From NCBI RefSeq assembly GCF_030269765.1, contig NZ_BSTX01000003.1, positions 682,001-746,000 on the forward strand: 64,000 bases of DNA, read 5' to 3'. A program made the translations under genes and the position numbers. Positions 40,159 to 47,317 of the stretch are shown piece after piece. The first letter of the stretch is position 1, and the number at the start of each line of letters is the position of its first letter. The stretch comes from Actinorhabdospora filicis (GTDB taxonomy: Bacteria > Actinomycetota > Actinomycetes > Mycobacteriales > Micromonosporaceae). The notes below the pieces were generated by a model. That model saw only the letters and a list, made by a program, of their open reading frames with translations. It did no database searches and was not told where the DNA came from.

Positions 40159-40734
40159 CTAAGCCCCCGGCCCATCCCCGGAGTCCTCGGAGGCCTGGGG
40201 AGCCTGGGGAGCCTCAGGCGCCGAACCCTCCTCCTCATCCAGCTCCGCCAGCAGCCGGTAAAGCGCCTTACGCGCCTCGTCGATGACGATCTTCGCGTTC
40301 TCCCGAGCCCGAACGCTCCCACTCCGCGCCACGATCTCGGTGGCCTGCATCAGCCCCCCGAGCGCGGCCCGAAGCTCGTGCGCCTCATCGGCGTGAAACG
40401 GAAAGAACCCGGGAGCGGCAGGCGGCGCCGGAGGAGCCGGAGGCGCCTGAAACGGAAACCCGGGGAACCCGGGAAACCCACCCTCGAAGGGAAAACCCCG
40501 CCCGTGCCGAGGCCCCCGCCCCCGACGTCCGTGCCCGTGGTGCCCAGGCCCGTGCCCGTGACCGTGGTGTTCGTGGTGCCCGTGCTCGTGATGCCCGTGC
40601 TCATGACGGCCGTGCTCGCGTCCGTGCCCGAACCCCTCAAAACCACGCTCGCCGCAAGCCTCGCGACGCCGCGCCCGACGCTCGCGCATCTCGGCCCAGG
40701 GGTTCTCGTGGTGTGAATCAGTGTGACTACGCAT
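40159..40734 (-). CDS. His-rich protein resembling a PadR regulator without its winged helix
   Basis: This encodes 191 residues. Residues 40-75 are extremely His/Gly-rich (HGREHGRHEHGHHEHG, HHEHHGHGHGPGHHGHG), a probable metal-binding stretch, followed by RRGRGPRHGRG and a Pro/Phe-rich linker. The C-terminal helices (HELRAALGGLMQATEIV, ENAKIVIDEARKALYRLLAEL) resemble the C-terminal segment of actinobacterial PadR-family regulators, whose N-termini are often Gly/His-rich too. The winged-helix that should lie between is absent. AAGG lies 9 nt before the ATG. A 14-bp palindrome sits 52 bp upstream. The role is unknown: metal buffer, or a modulator that dimerises with a PadR protein elsewhere. 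Confidence 0.6.
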   Translation of the reverse strand: MRSHTDSHHENPWAEMRERRARRREACGERGFEGFGHGREHGRHEHGHHEHGHHEHHGHGHGPGHHGHGRRGRGPRHGRGFPFEGGFPGFPGFPFQAPPAPPAPPAAPGFFPFHADEAHELRAALGGLMQATEIVARSGSVRARENAKIVIDEARKALYRLLAELDEEEGSAPEAPQAPQASEDSGDGPGA

Positions 40735-40785
40735 GATGTGAACCTTTCGAATGCTCCGACAGCTCTGATGCTGTCGTGATGAGTC

Positions 40786-40799
40786 AACGATATATCGTT
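40786..40799. promoter_or_regulatory. Perfect 14-bp palindrome, PadR-operator-like
   Basis: AACGATATATCGTT, a perfect AT-rich palindrome in an otherwise GC-rich region, 52 bp upstream of the His-rich gene start. Its form recalls operators near actinobacterial padR genes; that link is from memory and unverified. Confidence 0.6.
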
Positions 40800-41268
40800 A
40801 CCTTCCGTTTGAGTGATCTTGTGGTGCAGCTCACAAATGAAAAGGTGCATAAGCGCACGGAAAAGCACGAAAGTCACCGCGAAGGTCTTACGAAAACCCG
40901 AGAAAACGCCGAGAATCGCCGCCGAGGCCGGAGGCGAGGTGGGGGCTAGGGCGAGGTGGGGGTGAGGCGCGGCCGAGGGCGGGGGTGGGGGTGGCGCCGA
41001 GGGCAAGGTGAGGGCTAGGGCGAGGTGGGGCCGGGGCCGAGGGCAAGGCCAGGCCGAGGGCGAGGGGGGTAAGGGCAAGAGCCCCACACCGAAGTCCCAA
41101 CCCCAGAGCGAAGCCGAGCGCCCCCACCCCAAAAAGCCACCCCCCACCCCACGGCTGGGCCTCGTGGGCCGGGAGGCGGCCTCGGGCGGTGGGAACCACC
41201 CCACCCCACCCTCCCCGCCCCCTCCCGGGGGAGAAAGCCCGAACGTCCCCCCACAAGGGAAGATCCCC
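40800..41268. other. Non-coding region, G-rich then C-rich
   Basis: There is no gene in these 469 bases. An A-rich stretch (40830-40920) is followed by G-rich imperfect repeats (about 40931-41080) and then a C-rich stretch (41100-41268). The word GGCTAGGGCGAGGTGGGG occurs exactly at 40944 and 41013, 69 nt apart. Several runs of three to five Gs could form quadruplexes on the plus strand. Confidence 0.5.
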
Positions 41269-41613
41269 CTACCCCACCAGCACAGCCCCGAGAAAAGCCA
41301 CCCCGACCCCCGCCACCACACTCCCGCCCGCGTAAGCCACCGCGACCCCCCTCGCCCCCGTCTCCACCAGCCGCACCGTCTCGTACCCGAACGTCGAGTA
41401 CGTCGTCAGCGCCCCGCAGAACCCCGTCCCCAGCAGCGTCGAAAGCCCCCCGGAAACCCCGGTCAGCGCCCCCAGCAAGAAACACCCGACGACGTTGACC
41501 ACGAACGTCCCCAGCGGAAACCGCGTGCTGTGCCACGACTGCACGGCCCGGTCGAGCAAATACCGCAGGGGCGCCCCCACCGCCGCCCCCAGGATCACCA
41601 GCAGCGCGCTCAC
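41269..41613 (-). CDS. crcB: Fluoride channel subunit CrcB/Fluc (second of pair)
   Basis: This encodes 114 residues from the GTG at 41613, which overlaps the stop of the first crcB (GTGA). Four membrane helices; Fluc signatures GTFVVNVVGCFLLGALTG and GFCGALTTYSTFGYE (Phe/Thr lining the pore). Paired small CrcB proteins form the dual-topology fluoride exporter. The same reading frame continues upstream without a stop into the GNAT gene; see the note there. Confidence 0.9.
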   Translation of the reverse strand: MSALLVILGAAVGAPLRYLLDRAVQSWHSTRFPLGTFVVNVVGCFLLGALTGVSGGLSTLLGTGFCGALTTYSTFGYETVRLVETGARGVAVAYAGGSVVAGVGVAFLGAVLVG

Positions 41614-42002
41614 CGCCGCACCACCCGTCCCAGCCGCAGCCCGAGCCAGGTCGCGGCCAGCGCCGCGACCAGCGTCCCGCCCAGGTAGAGGAACCCGTTG
41701 AGGAGGGAACCGGAAAGCAGCCCGACCCCCTCCACCGCATAAGCCGAGAACGTCGTGAACCCCCCGAGCACTCCCGTCCCCAGAAACGGCCGGGTCAGCG
41801 GACGCGAGAGCGGCCGCGCCAAGAGCACCCCGATCAACCCGCACCCGAGCGTGTTGATCAGCAGCACCGCCCAAGGCGCCGGCCACAGAAGCACGAGCCC
41901 CCAGCGGGCGAGCGCGCCGAGCGCGCCGCCGAGGGCGATGACCCCGAGCAGCCGCATCGAAAGGGGCCCCGGGCCGACGTCGGGATCGACGGATTCGCTC
42001 AC
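41610..42002 (-). CDS. crcB: Fluoride channel subunit CrcB/Fluc (first of pair)
   Basis: This encodes 130 residues from the GTG at 42002. Signatures: LGALARWGL, VLLINTLGCGLIGVLLARP and GVLGGFTTFSAYAVEG. With the overlapping gene it would form a heterodimeric fluoride channel with opposite insertion, as is known for paired actinobacterial and firmicute Fluc proteins. There is no fluoride-riboswitch-like leader that I can see, because the gene abuts the GNAT coding region. Confidence 0.9.
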   Translation of the reverse strand: MSESVDPDVGPGPLSMRLLGVIALGGALGALARWGLVLLWPAPWAVLLINTLGCGLIGVLLARPLSRPLTRPFLGTGVLGGFTTFSAYAVEGVGLLSGSLLNGFLYLGGTLVAALAATWLGLRLGRVVRR

Positions 42003-42023
42003 GCGGCCACGATAACCGCGCCG

Positions 42024-42606
42024 CTAACCGCAACCGCGCCACCAGCCCCCGCCGCGCCTCGGCCCATTCTTCGGCGATGATCGAGTAGACGACGGTGTCG
42101 CGGTGCCCGCCGTCGGAGCGCAGGCGGTGCCTGCGCAGAACGCCCTCGCGGACCGCGCCCAGCCGCTCGATGGCCCGCTGGGAGCGCTCGTTGCGGACGT
42201 CGGTGTGCCAGGCGACCCGCCGCGCCCCGAGGGTGCCGAAGGCGTGGTCGAGGAGCAGCAGTTTCGCCTCGGTGTTGACGCCGGTGCGCTGCCATTTCGC
42301 GCCGATCCAGGTGCCGCCGATGTGCAGGCCGCCGTGCGCGCGTTCGATGTCGTGGAAGGACGTGGTGCCGGCGACCTCACCGGTGACGGCGTCGATCTGG
42401 GCCCACGGGACGCGGGTGCCCTGCGCGTGGGCGGCGTCGACGATGGCGCGCATGTCGTCCACGCTCCGGGGCTGCCCGTCGCGCAGCCAGGTCCAGATGC
42501 CGGGGTCGGCGGAGGCGGCGAAGAGTCCTTCGGCGTGGCCGGGGGACAGGGGCTCCAGGCGCACGTGGGTGCCGGACAGGACGGGACGGTCGAACCAGTC
42601 GCTCAC
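42024..42606 (-). CDS. GNAT N-acetyltransferase (RimJ/RimL type), own stop missing
   Basis: A GTG at 42606 opens a RimJ/RimL-like acetyltransferase: RLEPLSPGHAEGLFAA, GTTSFHDIERAHGGLHIGGTW, acetyl-CoA loop WIGAKWQRTGVNTEAKLLLL, VRNERSQRAIERLGAVREG, VYSIIAEEWAE. The domain should end near 42040, yet no in-frame stop occurs until 41269, after the whole first crcB and all of the second. Two rare TTA codons follow the domain, and a TAG in the adjacent frame (42024-42026) is where I place the natural end, implying a lost base near the 3' end. The coordinate is therefore an estimate. Function: acetylation of an unknown amine, possibly a protein N-terminus. Confidence 0.7.
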
Positions 42607-42638
42607 CTGGTGATCTTGGCCGAGGGCGGGCGTCCGGG

Positions 42639-43241
42639 TCAAGCGGCCGAGCGGAGTGCCCCGGCGCGCAGGCGCTCCTCGCCGATCTCGGGCAGGATCC
42701 CGGCGACGTGCTCGGCGCCCAGTTGCGCCAGGAGCGCGTGCGCGGCGTAGCCGGGGTCGCCGGTGCCCGCCTCGGTGTGCAGGAGCTCCAGGTGCCGGTG
42801 CCAGAAGCGGTAGGCGCCGATGCGGTAGCGCGCGCCGGGCGAGGCGGTCTCGGAGACGCGGATCAGGTCCAGGTGCGCCAGCAGGTAGTCCAGGTAGGCG
42901 GCGACGAACGCGCGGAGGCGTTCGCGGGGTTCGGCGCCGGGTCCCAGTGGCGGCGGGCCGGACAGGACGCGCTCCTGGAGCTCGCTCTCGCGCGCGTCGA
43001 GCAGGGCGACGGCGAGTCCGGCCTTGTCGCCGAAGCGCCGGAAGAGCGTGCCCTTGCCGACCCCGGCGGCGGTGGCGATGGCGTCCATGGACACCGCCTC
43101 CACGCCGTGTTCGGCGAACAGTCCGGCGGCGGCGGTGAGGATCGCCGCCCGGTTGCGGGCGGCGTCGGCGCGCTCGCGCGGGGGTGGCGTGCGCGACAGT
43201 TCCACTGAAACGGACTGCGGTCCGCTATGCTTCGAGGGCAT
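42639..43241 (-). CDS. TetR-family repressor controlling the rhodanese gene
   Basis: This encodes 200 residues from the ATG at 43241. Helix-turn-helix: FAEHGVEAVSMDAIATAAGVGKGTLFRRFGDKAGL. The C-terminal ligand domain is ordinary for the family. The start at 43241 fits a leaderless arrangement: TACAGT (43253-43248) is 6 nt upstream and lies inside operator 2. A GTG at 43205 is an alternative. It is divergent from the rhodanese, with two matching palindromes in or next to the shared promoter, so it very likely represses both. Confidence 0.88.
   Translation of the reverse strand: MPSKHSGPQSVSVELSRTPPPRERADAARNRAAILTAAAGLFAEHGVEAVSMDAIATAAGVGKGTLFRRFGDKAGLAVALLDARESELQERVLSGPPPLGPGAEPRERLRAFVAAYLDYLLAHLDLIRVSETASPGARYRIGAYRFWHRHLELLHTEAGTGDPGYAAHALLAQLGAEHVAGILPEIGEERLRAGALRSAA
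43211..43224. promoter_or_regulatory. TetR operator 1 (rhodanese side)
   Basis: CGGAC-TGCG-GTCCG; shares CGGACTG-GTCC with operator 2, 34 bp away. It lies just before TATGCT (43226-43231), the probable -10 of the rhodanese promoter. Confidence 0.7.
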
Positions 43242-43244
43242 AAC

Positions 43245-43257
43245 CGGACTGTAGTCC
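43245..43257. promoter_or_regulatory. TetR operator 2 (overlaps tetR -10)
   Basis: CGGACT-GT-AGTCC. The minus-strand TACAGT -10 of the leaderless tetR lies within it, so binding would block tetR transcription and sit downstream of the rhodanese start point. Confidence 0.7.
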
Positions 43258-43270
43258 ATCTGGAGGAATC

Positions 43271-43594
43271 ATGAGCGTCACCATCACCCGCGACGAGCTC
43301 CGCGCGGCCATCGACGCCGGAACCGTCACCGTCATCGACGCCCTCGGCGCCGAGTACCACGCGAAGGCGCACCTCCCGGGCGCCCTCCCGCTGGCGCCCG
43401 GCGAGGTCGACGAGAAGGCGGCGGGCCTGCTGCCCGACAAGGCCGCCGCGATCGTCACCTACTGCTCCAGCCCGTCCTGCCCCAACAGTGGCCAGGTCGC
43501 CGACCGGCTGACCGCGCTGGGTTACACCGACGTGCGCAAGTACGCCGAGGGCATCCAGGACTGGACCGAGGCGGGCCTGCCGATCGAGCCCTGA
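43271..43594 (+). CDS. Rhodanese-domain protein
   Basis: This is a single rhodanese domain of 107 residues; ATG preceded by TGGAGGA. The active-site loop is TYCSSPSCPNSGQVA with the sulfur-accepting Cys65, and a second Cys70 in the loop could form a disulfide or resolve a persulfide. Secondary motifs: VTVIDALGAEYHAKAHLPGA and YAEGIQDWTEAGLP. It transfers sulfane sulfur to a thiol acceptor. Control by the divergent TetR suggests it answers to a small-molecule or sulfur-stress signal. Confidence 0.9.
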   Translation: MSVTITRDELRAAIDAGTVTVIDALGAEYHAKAHLPGALPLAPGEVDEKAAGLLPDKAAAIVTYCSSPSCPNSGQVADRLTALGYTDVRKYAEGIQDWTEAGLPIEP

Positions 43595-43669
43595 GCCGGC
43601 TGAAGCGGCGGGGCGGCGCGAGTGCGCCGCCCCGCTTTCGTGTCTCCGGACGCAGGACCGCCAATTCGC

Positions 43670-43698
43670 TTGCGCGTCAAACCTAGGGGCTCTAGGTT
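43670..43698 (+). promoter_or_regulatory. Promoter of the tetR-hydrolase operon
   Basis: TTGCGC (-35, 43670-43675), 17 bp, TAGGTT (-10, 43693-43698). The -10 overlaps the first operator palindrome. Confidence 0.65.
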
Positions 43699-43717
43699 TC
43701 AACCTAGATCTCCTAGG
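43679..43717. promoter_or_regulatory. Two tandem TetR operators, same arm spacing
   Basis: AAACCTAG-GGGCT-CTAGGTTT (43679-43699) and CCTAG-ATCTC-CTAGG (43703-43717). Both have 5-nt spacers and centres 21 bp apart, two helical turns, so two dimers would bind the same face. They cover the -10 and the start of the transcript. Confidence 0.8.
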
Positions 43718-43730
43718 AAAGGACGCGCCC

Positions 43731-44312
43731 ATGGCACGCGCCGGTCTCAGTACCGAGAAAGTCGTCGCGGCGGCCGCCGACCTGGCCGACGAGGCAGGCT
43801 TCGACCACCTCACCGTCAGCGGCCTCGCGAGGCGGCTCGACGTCCGCGACGCCAGCCTCTACTCCCACGTCCGCAACCTCGCCGACCTGCGCGCCCGCGT
43901 CGCCGTGCTCGCCATCGGCGAGTTCGCCGACCGCATCGCCGCCGCCGTGGCCGGACGCGCCGGCAAGGACGCGCTGGCCGCCTTCGCCGCCGCCTACCGC
44001 TCCTTCGCCGTCGACCACCCCGGCCGCTACGCCGCCACCCGCACGCAGCTGGACCCCGAAATGCTCGCCTCGACCGACGCGCCCGCCCGCACCATCGCGC
44101 TCACCCGGGCCCTCCTGCGCGCCTACGGCCTCGACGAGATCGACGAGACCGACGCCGTGCGCCTGCTGCGCGGCTTCTTCCACGGCTTCGCCGACCTGGA
44201 GGTCAACGGCGCGTTCCTGCACGGCCGCGACGTCTCGGCCTCCTGGGACCGCGCCGTGGACGCACTGCACTTCACCCTCACCAACTGGCACCTCAGTAAG
44301 GAAGAACAATGA
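43731..44312 (+). CDS. TetR-family autoregulator of a hydrolase operon
   Basis: This encodes 193 residues. N-terminal helix-turn-helix: DEAGFDHLTVSGLARRLDVRDASLYSHVRN. The C-terminal domain has the LLRGFFHGFADLEV segment of the WHG-type (TetR_C_33) group. GGAAAGGA precedes the ATG. Two palindromic operators overlap its own promoter, predicting autorepression. Its stop overlaps the alpha/beta-hydrolase start (ATGA), so both are induced together, presumably by the hydrolase substrate or product. Confidence 0.9.
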   Translation: MARAGLSTEKVVAAAADLADEAGFDHLTVSGLARRLDVRDASLYSHVRNLADLRARVAVLAIGEFADRIAAAVAGRAGKDALAAFAAAYRSFAVDHPGRYAATRTQLDPEMLASTDAPARTIALTRALLRAYGLDEIDETDAVRLLRGFFHGFADLEVNGAFLHGRDVSASWDRAVDALHFTLTNWHLSKEEQ

Positions 44313-45112
44313 GCACCCGCACCACCGTCCACGACGACGTCCTCCACATCGAGGCCGACGGCACCGGCCCCGTCCTGCTGCTGGTCGCCGGGGGCGGCGC
44401 CGACGCCGAGGTCTTCGACGGCCTCGTCCCGCACCTCACCGGCGACTTCACGGTGGTGCGCTACGACCCGCGCGGTTTCGTGCGCAGCCCCGCCGAGCCC
44501 TTCACGCACTCGCCCGAGGCGCAGGCCGCCGACCTGGTCCGGGTCCTGGACGCCCACTCGCCCGGCGAGCCCGCCTACGTCTTCGCCGGCAGCTCCGGCG
44601 CGATCGCCGCGCTGGCGATGCTGGCCGCGCACCCCGGCCGCGTCCGCCGCCTCATCGCCCACGAACCCCCGCTCGTGCGGATGCTGCCCGGAGACGACCC
44701 CATGCGCGCACTGTTCCCCCAGGTCCGCGACGCCTTCCTGTCCGACGGCGTCGAAGCCGCGATGACCCGCATGGCCGAGGGACTCGGCGAGCACCGGCCT
44801 CCCGGCGGCGAGCCGCCCGCGGAGGTCCCGCCCCGGATGGCGCGCATGATGGCCCAGACCCGAATCTTCCTCGGCGAGATCCTCGTCCCCTACAGCTCGC
44901 ACGACCTGGACGTGGCCGCCCTCGACACCACCCGCCTCACCCTCGCCGCGGGCGAGGACTCGCGCGGCAAGCCGATCCGCCGCCCGGTGGACGCGCTCGC
45001 CGACCGGCTGGGCACCACCGTCCTGGAGTTCCCCGGCGGGCACGTCGGCTACATCCAGGACGTCGCCGGCTCCGCCCGGATCCTGCGCGAGGCGCTGATC
45101 GCTACTTCTTAG
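44309..45112 (+). CDS. Alpha/beta hydrolase
   Basis: This encodes 267 residues. Oxyanion region LLVAGGGADAEVF, strand VVRYDPRGFVRSPA, nucleophile elbow AGSSGAIAAL (Ser in GSSGA), catalytic His in FPGGHVGYIQD and acidic residue near LAAGEDS. Typical of the haloperoxidase/hydrolase group often placed behind an autoregulated TetR gene. Cytoplasmic; substrate unknown. It overlaps the convergent mannosyltransferase gene by 11 bases. Confidence 0.88.
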   Translation: MSTRTTVHDDVLHIEADGTGPVLLLVAGGGADAEVFDGLVPHLTGDFTVVRYDPRGFVRSPAEPFTHSPEAQAADLVRVLDAHSPGEPAYVFAGSSGAIAALAMLAAHPGRVRRLIAHEPPLVRMLPGDDPMRALFPQVRDAFLSDGVEAAMTRMAEGLGEHRPPGGEPPAEVPPRMARMMAQTRIFLGEILVPYSSHDLDVAALDTTRLTLAAGEDSRGKPIRRPVDALADRLGTTVLEFPGGHVGYIQDVAGSARILREALIATS

Positions 45113-45896
45113 CGGTCAGCAGCCGCCACGGGACCCACAGGCCCTCAAGCTGGATCTTCATGGTGATCTTGGAGACCCCGGTGAGCCGCTCGTCGAAGTG
45201 GATCGGGATCTCCAGGATCTTCACCCCCGCCTTGAACGCGCGGTGGTTCATCTCGATCTGGAAGCTGAACCCGGTGCTGCGGACCTTGTCCAGGTCGATC
45301 GACTCCAGCGCCGAGGCGTGCCACAGCTTGAAACCGCCGGTGGTGTCACGGATCCGGGTCCGCAGGATCGCGTTCACGTAGATCGACGCCCCGCGCGACA
45401 GCGACCGCCGGTACAGGTTCCAGTTCTCCGAGACCGAACCGCCCGGGATGTAGCGGCTGCCGATCACCAGGCCCGCGCCGGTGGCGCGCATCGTCCCCAG
45501 CATCTGCGGGATGATCTCCGGCGGGTGCGACAGGTCCCCGTCCATCTGCACGACGTACTCGTCGCCCCGCGACATCGCCTCGCGCATGCCGGTCATGTGC
45601 GCGCGCCCGATGCCGTCCTTCACCTCGCGGTGCACGACGACCATCGCGCCCTCCCGCTCGGCGTTGCGGGCCTCGGCCAGCTCATCGGCCAGCCGCCCGG
45701 TGCCGTCGGGCGAGTTGTCGTCGACGATGATCAGCCGCAGGTTCGGCAGCCCCAGCGCGAAGACCCGCTCGACCAGCGTGGGCAGGTTCCCCGACTCGTT
45801 GTACGTGGGGACCACGACCGCGATCGGCGTCGCCGCCCAGTCGGCGGGCAGCTCCCGGGCGCTCGCCCGGGGCGACTCCACAAGGGAAGCGGTCAC
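45102..45896 (-). CDS. Polyprenol-monophosphomannose synthase (Dpm1/Ppm1-like)
   Basis: This is a 264-residue GT2 glycosyltransferase with GTG start and GGAAGG ribosome-binding site. Motifs: VVVPTYNESGNLPTLVERV, LIIVDDNSPDGTG, DxD region QMDGDLSHPPE, and IGSRYIPGGSVSENW, KLWHASAL, GFSFQIEM, all typical of dolichol/polyprenol-phosphate mannose synthases. It makes the lipid-linked mannose used for lipomannan and protein O-mannosylation in actinobacteria. It lacks the fused acyltransferase domain found in M. tuberculosis Ppm1. Confidence 0.93.
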   Translation of the reverse strand: MTASLVESPRASARELPADWAATPIAVVVPTYNESGNLPTLVERVFALGLPNLRLIIVDDNSPDGTGRLADELAEARNAEREGAMVVVHREVKDGIGRAHMTGMREAMSRGDEYVVQMDGDLSHPPEIIPQMLGTMRATGAGLVIGSRYIPGGSVSENWNLYRRSLSRGASIYVNAILRTRIRDTTGGFKLWHASALESIDLDKVRSTGFSFQIEMNHRAFKAGVKILEIPIHFDERLTGVSKITMKIQLEGLWVPWRLLTAKK

Positions 45897-45997
45897 GTCA
45901 TCGCCTTCCGTCGGCTTCCTCGGCTGGTCCCGGGCAAAAGGGTCGTCACCGGGAGTTGCTCACTATAGCGGCAGCGGCAAACCGGCTCGCGGATCGG

Positions 45998-47083
45998 TTA
46001 CAGCGGGCCGTTGTCCACCACGATGAAGGACTCCAGGCGGGACAGCACCTGCTCCTTGCGGTAGCGCTCGGGCAGGATCTCCTGGCCGTCGCGGTCGATG
46101 GCGCCCCACTGCCCGTAGGTGGAGCAGACGGCGAACCCGCCCGGGTGGCAGACCACCTGCCGGTAGTGCGGCGGGACGACCAGCCGCCCCGTCCGGTCCA
46201 CCGCGCCCTTGCCGCCGCGCCGGTCGACGCCGACCACGCCGTCCACGAAACCCTCGACCGAGCGCCCGTCGGGCATCTCGGTGCGCATCTCGTCGTACAG
46301 GAACGGCACGACCGTGCGCCCCTCGCGGGTGATGGCCCCCCACAGGCCGTTGCGCTGGACGGTCGCCACGCCGCCGCGGAAGTCGCCGACCCGCTCGAAG
46401 GCCGAGACGATCACCGCGCGGCCCTCGGCGTCCTTGAAGCCGTAGCGGCCGGTGTCGCGGTCCCGGAACGGGCGGGGCGCGGGGTGACCGGCGCGTTCGG
46501 CCCAGGACCGCGGCCGCGGCCCGAAGCCGTAGGCCCCGGCGCGGCGGTGCGAGGCGTCCAGGGCGTACTCGGCGATCGAGGTGAACCACTCGTCGCCGGA
46601 GCTGTCGTCCAGGGCCCGCTCCAGGTGGATGAGCGCCTCGATGAGGCGTCCCTGCGCGATGCAGGACAGGCCCGCGTGCAGCCGCACCGACGCGATCAGC
46701 CCGCGCGGCAGCTCACCGGCCTCGGCCATCGCGAAGAGCCGGTCGGCCTCCTCGAACTCCTGCCGCCAGGCGTGGACGCGCGCCAGCCGCGCCCGCGCGG
46801 GCGCGATCAGGAGGTCCCGTCCGGTGGACTCGGCCAGTTCCAGGGCCTGCTTCCCGTCGGACATGGCGGCCTCGAAGTCGCCGAGCAGGCGCGAGGCGAC
46901 CACTTTGAGACCGAGCAGCCGGGCCCGGTCGACGTCCAGGTGCAGCGTCGGGAACCGCGCCGTCATCTCCTCGCGGATGGCCCAGAGGGATTCGGTGTCG
47001 TCGACGTACTCCCGCAGCGTGTTCGGGTCGAACCGCATGGTGGCGCGCTGCAGCGCCCTCGCCAAGCCTGCCGTTTCCGTCAT
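45998..47083 (-). CDS. TPR-like and WG-repeat protein
   Basis: This encodes 361 residues from the ATG at 47083 (GTG at 47104 possible). The N-terminal 180 residues are helical with TPR-like spacing (AMSDGKQALELAESTGRDLL, ARARLARVHAWRQEFEEAD, CIAQGRLIEALIHLERAL). The C-terminal part holds WG repeats: GRYGFKDAEGRAVIVSAFERV, GLWGAITREGRTVVPFLYDEM, KGAVDRTGRLVVPPHY and GQWGAIDRDGQEILPERY. Both are protein-interaction modules; the biological role is unknown. No signal peptide. Confidence 0.8.
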   Translation of the reverse strand: MTETAGLARALQRATMRFDPNTLREYVDDTESLWAIREEMTARFPTLHLDVDRARLLGLKVVASRLLGDFEAAMSDGKQALELAESTGRDLLIAPARARLARVHAWRQEFEEADRLFAMAEAGELPRGLIASVRLHAGLSCIAQGRLIEALIHLERALDDSSGDEWFTSIAEYALDASHRRAGAYGFGPRPRSWAERAGHPAPRPFRDRDTGRYGFKDAEGRAVIVSAFERVGDFRGGVATVQRNGLWGAITREGRTVVPFLYDEMRTEMPDGRSVEGFVDGVVGVDRRGGKGAVDRTGRLVVPPHYRQVVCHPGGFAVCSTYGQWGAIDRDGQEILPERYRKEQVLSRLESFIVVDNGPL

Positions 47084-47317
47084 CTGGATTCCGTTGTCGA
47101 CCACTGAACCGTTGGACCCAGCCGACGCCCACCGCGCGTCCGCTGGCGCCTACTTTGCCATGCCGGATCCAGTAGCGAAAGATCTGGTCCCGGGCGATAC
47201 AGGACTGTGACGGCCGGTGGTGCCGGTGTAGAGTCCTCCCTCCGCGCCCTGGACTCGCGAGCCGCCGTGCCCGCCTGGACTCGTGGACCTCCACCAGAAC
47301 CCATCCAGGGAGCCCTA
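47084..47317. other. Divergent promoter region of the ABC-2 operon
   Basis: TGTGAC (47206-47211) and TAGAGT (47229-47234) form a -35/-10 pair with 17-bp spacing that would start a transcript about 77 nt before the TTG at 47318. I see no gene in this gap. Confidence 0.5.

Noticed and set aside
41269..42642. Annotating a genuine GNAT-CrcB fusion protein
   Set aside because: The middle third is the first crcB read out of frame, and rare TTA codons follow the GNAT domain; an indel is the simpler explanation.
47084..47294. A helix-turn-helix fragment upstream of the WG-repeat gene (minus strand, ARDQIFRYWIRHGKVG)
   Set aside because: The segment looks like part of a small DNA-binding motif, but the frame has no start, no conserved continuation and overlaps a likely promoter region.
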